64,000 bases of DNA from Anaeramoeba flamelloides (taxonomy: Eukaryota; Metamonada; Anaeramoebidae). The position numbers were made by a program, and so were the translations under genes. The DNA is taken from positions 22,754,001 through 22,818,000 of the forward strand of contig JANTQA010000023.1 of assembly GCA_027625915.1 (NCBI GenBank). The letters run 5' to 3'. Positions 58,560 to 64,000 of this stretch are shown one piece after another. How positions within the stretch are numbered: position 1 is the stretch's first letter; each line of letters starts with the position of its first letter. The notes under the pieces are model-generated. The model worked only from the letters and a program-made list of their open reading frames with translations. It made no database searches and had not been told where the DNA came from.

Positions 58560-59519
58560 TTTTTTTTTTCATCTTTTTACTATTTTAAAAAAATCAACCA
58601 TCTAGAATTTATTAATTATATCTCATTAATTTAAAAATTTTGTTAAAAAAAAAAAAAAACAACTTGTCTACACTGCCTCCTAATTTTTAACAAAAAAAAA
58701 AAAAAAAAAAAAAAAATGTTATTCGATATTGTTGAGTTTGCTCAATATTAAATGATTATAAAGAATATATTCCTAATTTATGTAAATATATATATACATT
58801 CATATATATTAAAATAAAAATAAAAATACCTTATCCCAATTTATGAATTTAGGTTTTGATATATTTTAAAATTATAAATAAATTTTATATTTCTACAATA
58901 TATAGGAAATGAAGTGCAAATGTGTCAAATATTAAACCCTCAAAAAAAATATAACAAATTTAAATATTTTTGAATTTCCAATAAAGCTTATACTTCGAGA
59001 ATTATTAAGAAATCAATAAATTCTTCTTATTTTAATATTATTTTTTTTGATGTTTGTATTTATTGTAAAACAATTCTTTTATTTTTTTTTTTTGAAAATT
59101 ATTTTCTAATTTTGCTAATTTGAAATGTTTTGAAAAGGTTCAAAGATATCGAATTTATAAAAAATTATTTACTTCAAATTTCACAAATGAAACGTTCGGA
59201 TGGTTATATAAACTCAATTCCAAAAAATGGGACACAAAAAAAAATTACATTAATAAAAATATACTCCAAAATACATGATACTTGAACAATAAAATAATAA
59301 AAGACCCGAAAATATTTAATTAATACTATTTATATATTTTATAGTAAATTTAAAATTCAATTCGAAAAATAAAAAATAAAAAATAAAAAAAAGTTTGCCA
59401 CTATTTTTGGAACACGGTTACCAAAAAATCCAATTTTATTGAAAGAAAAATTAATAAAAACTATTAATAGATTCAGCTTGTCTTTTGATAACTAAATCTA
59501 TCCTTTTAAATATAGAGTT

Positions 59520-59900
59520 TACTAATTTTCTTAGGTTTCCCAACTCAAAGTATTCCATACATTAGTGAAAATTTTAAAAATTCTTCTTCGTTATTTGGTT
59601 ACAATTTTTCAGTTTAGTATCCATAAACTACCAATTGGATTTAAATCTGTGGAATTGGGGGTCAAGGGTCCAGAACATTACATCCCTGATTTAAGTAAGT
59701 TTGAGTTTTTTTTGAAGTATGTGGACAAGCTCCATCCTTTTGGAAAATCCATTTCAACTCACCATATTCTGAATTAGCGAGTTGAATTACATTTGATTTT
59801 TTTGATAATATCATTAATAATACATTCAGTATTCACACTTTCATTAATGATAATAAGGTCTGTTTGTAGGCCATGTGCTATAGCACCCCATATCAAGATT
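59520..59900 (-). pseudogene. Tc1-type transposase remnant (DD34E)
   Basis: On the minus strand one reading frame gives WGAIAHG (complement of about 59869-59890), then IFQKDGACPHTSKKTQTYL (about 59700-59746), then a stretch matching the usual PPNSPDLNPIENLW as PPNSTDLNPIGSLW. This is the second half of a Tc1 transposase, with the second catalytic Asp in QKDGA. The third catalytic residue, Glu of NPIE, is Gly here, 34 residues on, and a stop lies just before PPNS, so it is inactive. Another stop lies between the first two blocks. The plus-strand open frame over the same DNA is a shadow. Confidence 0.75.
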
Positions 59901-60122
59901 TTTTTTCAAAAAATTTTTTTCTCGATAAAAAAAGAATCTTTTTTCTTGTGATCAGAATTAAAACTTTTAAATTTCATTTTAAAGTGATTTTGAGATTTTC
60001 GAAAAGTTTTGTAAAAAATTTTTGTTTTTCAAATGAAAAAAAAGAATACAAAAAAATCAAAAAATTATTGAAAATCAAAAATCAAAAAATAATGAAAAAT
60101 AAATGATAAATAATTAACTTTA

Positions 60123-60580
60123 CTGTTGAGAGAAAAATGTTTGACACAGAAAAATGGTTGGACAGCATTTTTAATTGGGAACATTACTGAAAATGATTTT
60201 TAATTTCAATCGTTTGCGAAATAACTAAAGAAAATAACAATAATCTACTTATTAGAATAACAATTAATGTAATTCTACTTTTTCAAAAGCTTATCTCTTA
60301 TAATCTAAAGCAAGTTTAAAAATTACCATTTTCAGAATTAATAGTAAACTTTACTAAAACTAGGATTTTTGTTAAAATAGCATGATCTACTTTAGTTATC
60401 AACTATTCAAATGAGTATTCAACACACGTCACATATTAATCAACTTGTAACACCTTTAAACCTGGATTTATCTAAAAGTCACCTAGTTATCAATAGGATT
60501 TGATTTTCAATTTTACTAATGTTGCCAATTAAAAATGGTGTCCAACCATTTTTCTGTGTCCAACATTTTTCTCTCAACAG
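60123..60580. mobile_element. 458-bp MITE with TTA target duplication, copy 2
   Basis: Same length and ends as 53239-53696, with TTA on both sides (60120-60122 and 60581-60583). The two copies differ by scattered substitutions only. It lies inside the Tc1-type element. Confidence 0.82.
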
Positions 60581-60712
60581 TTAAAATTATTTCCATTGAT
60601 TGTTAATATCTAACGTTTCTATTTAAGAGTCAAATATCACTTTTTTTGGAATTAAATTGATTTTGAAGGTGTGCCCCAATTTTTGGAATTGAGTTTATAT
60701 ATATATAAAAAT

Positions 60713-61239
60713 AAACTAGATTCGAAAAATTTTGGAAACAGTTTAATCAATGGAAAGAACATCATTACTTCACTTTAAATTCAATTAAGAAAGAATTTTG
60801 ATTGTACAAACAATTTCATTTTTTGTCTTTTTTGTTTTGTTTTCATTTCCTTTTCTGTAGTTACGTAATCTGTTTGGTTAGATCTGGATTATTTTCGGTA
60901 ATTGATAGAAGATTAGTGTTGAGTTTGTTAAATTTGAAAAATTGCATGTAATTAAATGGATAGATATCTTAACATTTGATCGATCAACAATTGTGGGTGA
61001 AATTTCAACAAATTTACCAATACATTTTTTGTTCCCCTCGTTTCCTTATTTTTACAGATAGATTTTTATTTTTCAGTTTTTTATATTTTTTTCTTTTATT
61101 TGGATGGAAATGATTACTTATAAAAACATAAATACTGGGTTATTTAAATGTTGTTTTATATTAGGTTTGGAAAAATACAATAAATAGGGTTTTTTTTGCC
61201 TATTTTTTATTTTGGGTGTGTCCAAAATTTTGGAATGGG
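60713..61239 (+). mobile_element. family K element with Tc1-like termini
   Basis: The most complete family K copy. The left end AAACTAGATTCGAAAAATTT and the complement of the right end, AAACCCCATTCCAAAATTTT, are inverted relatives. AT-rich TATATA flanks lie at both sides. The body includes TTTGATCGATCAACAATTGT, shared with the pieces at 5125, 35585 and 50690. About 527 bp, non-coding. It directly abuts the preceding Tc1-type element. Confidence 0.6.
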
Positions 61240-61332
61240 GTTTATATATCAAAAGTAGTAAAAATTTTCGTTTTAAAAGCAGAAAAGACTAATAAAATTG
61301 TGTTTTTTTTTGGATTTTTTAAATGTTTTTTC

Positions 61333-61363
<31 letters not shown>

Positions 61364-62619
61364 GAAAAAGTTCACGAATTCTTATGAAATCATACTTTTC
61401 ATTTAAGAGATGTGAAAAAATACAAATGAAAAAACTTGTAAAGCACCAAAGATAAAAACGATTATATACAAGTAGGACATAACTTCCTTCAAAACCTTGG
61501 AAAACAATAGTAATTCACGATTTCCCTTTTAAGGGTTTTTTTTTTTTCTATAAAACCATGAAAATACTTTGATTTTCTATTTTGAAAAAACCAAAACAAT
61601 AGAAATGGATTTGTTTAAAATTCTTGAAAATTGAAAATCCTTTAAACACTGAGAAAAAGAATGAATATTTTTTGAATGAAATTACGAGTTGACAGAAAAT
61701 TGGTCAAAATTTAACTTTTTTTTTACCAATTCCAAATTAGATCAGCTCAAATAATTTTTTTGTGTTTTGGTTACATATTTTTTACAGACAAAAGAATTTT
61801 ATGCGTCATCACAGGTAAAAGTCATTTATTTAAATTAAAAAAATCGTCTTACTTGTGATATATAAATATATAGCTGAGGACCCCAAAATTTCCTAATTGC
61901 CTTCAAAATAACATTTTTAATTCAAATTATTATCAAAGGATTATAAGATATAGGATTTATAAACAATTATCTTAGGAGGAAAAATTTTATAATTAAAAAT
62001 TGTGTTGTTACCTACAATACAAAAAAAACTTGAAAAAATTTTTATTGGTTACTGTGATTAAATTATTTTCAATTGAAATTATTTTGTCAAAATAAATTTT
62101 TTTTTTTTTTTTGAAAAGTTTGTCTAGACATCAAAAATCTCTTAGTTTGAATGATTAAAACACATCATACTTTACTAGAATTTTTTAGGTGTACCCTTTG
62201 CACCTCATATAACCTAATATTTCTTTATTAAATAATGTATTCATTAAGCGAGATATTTTGACATCGCATAGAAAACGTGTTTTGTATATTGATTACCATT
62301 CAATAGCAATATATATCTTTGATTAAAAATAATTAATAATAAAAAAAATTTAAATTAAATTTGAACAAAAAATAGTATTTTTTTTCATTTTAAAATTTGA
62401 ATCTTGAACAAAGAATTTTTTACATATTTCAATTATTTTTCCAATAGTTCAAGTCAGATTAATATTTGATTTTTTTTTTACTTTTACCTATTATTAAGAT
62501 TTTTAACTTTTTAAAATCTAGACATAAATTAAACTTATTATTGAATAAGAGACTATATATCAGAAATTATTTTTAAAGATCTGTATTAATTTAAGTTAGA
62601 AAATCCAATTTTCCATTTG

Positions 62620-63130
62620 GTTTTTGGGAAATTTTAGAAATAAAAAGAAAATTTATTTAATTTTCTTTTAATTTCTGAAATTAAAAAAAACCTAGAACAT
62701 TATAGCACTCTGCGGACACTTTCGTTTGGTTTTTTTTTAACTATTGAAATAAACATAAAATTTATTTAAATTTTTCTTTTGATTTCCTAAAAAGTAAAAA
62801 AAAAGAGCTGTTAGGTTTTACAGAAATTTGAAAGAATTGAGTAAAAAACGGTATTTCTCTATTCTTTGGAATTCTGGAAAACCTAGGTACTCTAGGGAAC
62901 TTTCTGACACTCTACACACACTTCCGTTTGGCTTTCCAGAATTTTAAAGAGTCTGGGGTTAACCAAAAGATTTTACTCAATTCTTTTGAATACTGGAAAA
63001 TCTAGATACTACACTACACTATACGGCACTATTGGGCACTTTCGTTAGGTTTTTTTAAAATTTAAAATAATAGAGTAAATTCAATAATTTTATTAACTTC
63101 TTGTGAATCCTCGAAAGCTGAGGACATTGA
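62620..63130. repeat. modular palindromic repeat cluster, copy 4
   Basis: Alternating stems of the AAATAAAAAGAAAATTTA and CTGGAAAACC/GGTTTTACAG...AATTC types, with linkers CCTAGAACATTATAGCACTC, CTAGGTACTCTAGGG and CACTACACTATACGGCAC. The linkers share the GTGC(C/T)GTAGAGTG-like theme with the other three clusters. Confidence 0.6.
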
Positions 63131-63952
63131 ATAATTATCACAAGGTTTTTTTTTATGTCAGTGGTATTATATGAATACAATATTTAAACAATTATTAGTT
63201 CTTATCTATCAAAATAAATATCTCAAAGTAGAATTTTACTAAAATTCATCCTTTTATTTGTAATTTTATGGCCCCAAAATACATCTTTTTTTCTTGACTA
63301 GATACTTTCTAACAAAAAGCTACTACTAAGAAGAATAATTATTATAGTCTCATGAATTTGAAGTTCTGAGAATGTTGACTATATTGTAAATAAACTTTAA
63401 CATAACTGATGAAATGAAAATGAAAGTACTAGTTTTGTATTGCTTGAACTTTTCTTTATTATTTTTTCCTAACGCTGAATTACAAAAATTTAACACATTT
63501 TTTTTGGTCTTCGGTATATATTAGAGAGGAAGACACCCATAAATATATATACTTACGTAAGATTTAAATTCTGACTTTTGAGGTTAGATCTTTGATTAAT
63601 GGAAATGGTTCAAAAATATTAAACTCTTTTGTTATTTAACAATTTCGTCATATTTTCAAAATGTATGAGATTACCGAATTATTTTATGAAAAACATCAAA
63701 AAATAATCTTTTTCTCATTTTATTGTCAAACAATTACATTTAATCCTTTCAATATCTCCATAATTCTTTTTTAAAATTCTTTAAAGAACCCTATTTCTTG
63801 TTTATGAGTTGTTATTATCCTTTGATTGGTTTCTTTTATTTTTACAGTCAGCCAATACTATTTGTGAATTACATTTTCCTAATGGGTAATAGTAAAAAAC
63901 ATGTTTGATTTTTAATACTGAATTAACTATGATTTGTGAATTCTGAAGATAC

Positions 63953-64000
63953 TCAGCAAGACCTAAAAAAATCTCTTCTATAAGTTCTCTAAATCCACTG
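63953..64000 (-). CDS. possible partial exon at the right edge
   Basis: The minus-strand frame entering from the right edge reads SGFRELIEEIFLGLA, followed by a potential GT donor at 63952-63951. The same frame stays open for about 50 further codons to a TAA near 63804. Composition is mildly coding-like. No family is recognised, and it could be chance. Confidence 0.22.

Larger units (their letters stand above)
59209..60696 (-). mobile_element. Tc1/mariner-type DNA transposon fossil with nested MITE
   Basis: Terminal inverted repeats AAACTCAATTCCAAAAAATG (left, 59210 on) and its complement at 60671-60696, both followed by TATATA. The minus strand carries transposase remains. The 458-bp MITE at 60123-60580 is inserted between the right end and the transposase, so the element is older than that MITE. 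Confidence 0.75.
58560..64000. other. right-hand repeat-rich region
   Basis: No confident gene. It holds a Tc1-type element with a nested MITE (59209-60696), a family K element (60713-61239) and a palindromic cluster (62620-63130). 61250-62600 and 63140-63950 show only AT-rich DNA with homopolymer runs. Confidence 0.5.

Noticed and set aside
59565-59777. 70-codon plus-strand open frame
   Set aside because: It is antisense to the Tc1 transposase remnant, which shows the real motifs on the minus strand.
61200-61245. Separate Tc1-type end unrelated to family K
   Set aside because: It pairs with 60713-60745 as an inverted end of the same element, so it was treated as the right terminus of family K.
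61384-61960. Possible chain of tiny exons (61386 on, 61791-61816, and about 61874-61975) with phase-compatible GT/AG borders
   Set aside because: The pieces are 9-34 codons, match no family, and AT-rich DNA yields such borders often. No transcript support is available.

Overview
The window is very AT-rich eukaryotic DNA. It carries GT-AG introns, lysine/glutamate/asparagine-rich protein tails, uses TAA or TGA as normal stops, and long intergenic and intronic stretches built largely from small interspersed repeats. No prokaryotic signals are present. The mix (an RNase III-tandem Dicer without a helicase, a TALE-like homeobox protein, ankyrin and CaMK-type kinase genes, K/E-rich tails) suggests a free-living amoeboid protist. 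The style recalls metamonads such as Anaeramoeba, but that placement is inference.

Layout, left to right. 1-128: possible end of an unrecognised exon. 558-9960 (+): a catalytic-domain-only CaMK-like kinase in six exons. Two of its introns (4.2 and 3.9 kb) are swollen by repeats, including a decayed LINE, a tRNA-like SINE and hairpin-rich repeat clusters. 14441-16567 (+): a 708-residue protein with a C-terminal TALE-type homeodomain. 22807-28552 (-): a six-exon ankyrin-repeat gene with roughly one repeat per exon. 33127-33744 (-): a stand-alone YVH1/DUSP12 zinc-binding domain with no phosphatase. 37754-38578 (+): a six-pass Frag1/DRAM/Sfk1-like membrane protein. 41142-42722 (+): a Ste24 CAAX protease. 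46450-46911 (+): a small ubiquitin-like, tail-anchored candidate. About 47162-50356 (+): a minimal Dicer (PAZ-like region, two RNase III domains, degenerate dsRBD). 54151-58559 (+): ERGIC3/Erv46 in three exons. 58560-64000: repeats only, apart from a doubtful exon at the right edge.

The repeats can be sorted into families by eye. They include a ~195-bp TA-flanked hairpin MITE (four copies), a 458-bp MITE with 3-bp TWA target duplications (two copies), a ~753-bp TTAA-flanked inverted-repeat element (two copies), a Tc1-type DD34E transposon fossil carrying a nested MITE, a SINE with a ~15-bp target duplication inserted inside another repeat, and several multi-copy families of 250-750 bp. The genes themselves cover housekeeping secretory-pathway and membrane functions (Ste24, ERGIC3, Frag1-like), ribosome assembly (YVH1 domain, by family knowledge), signalling (kinase, ankyrin protein), transcription (homeobox) and small-RNA production (Dicer). 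The Dicer gene in such a transposon-dense setting is suggestive of RNA silencing of repeats, but nothing in the window proves that link.
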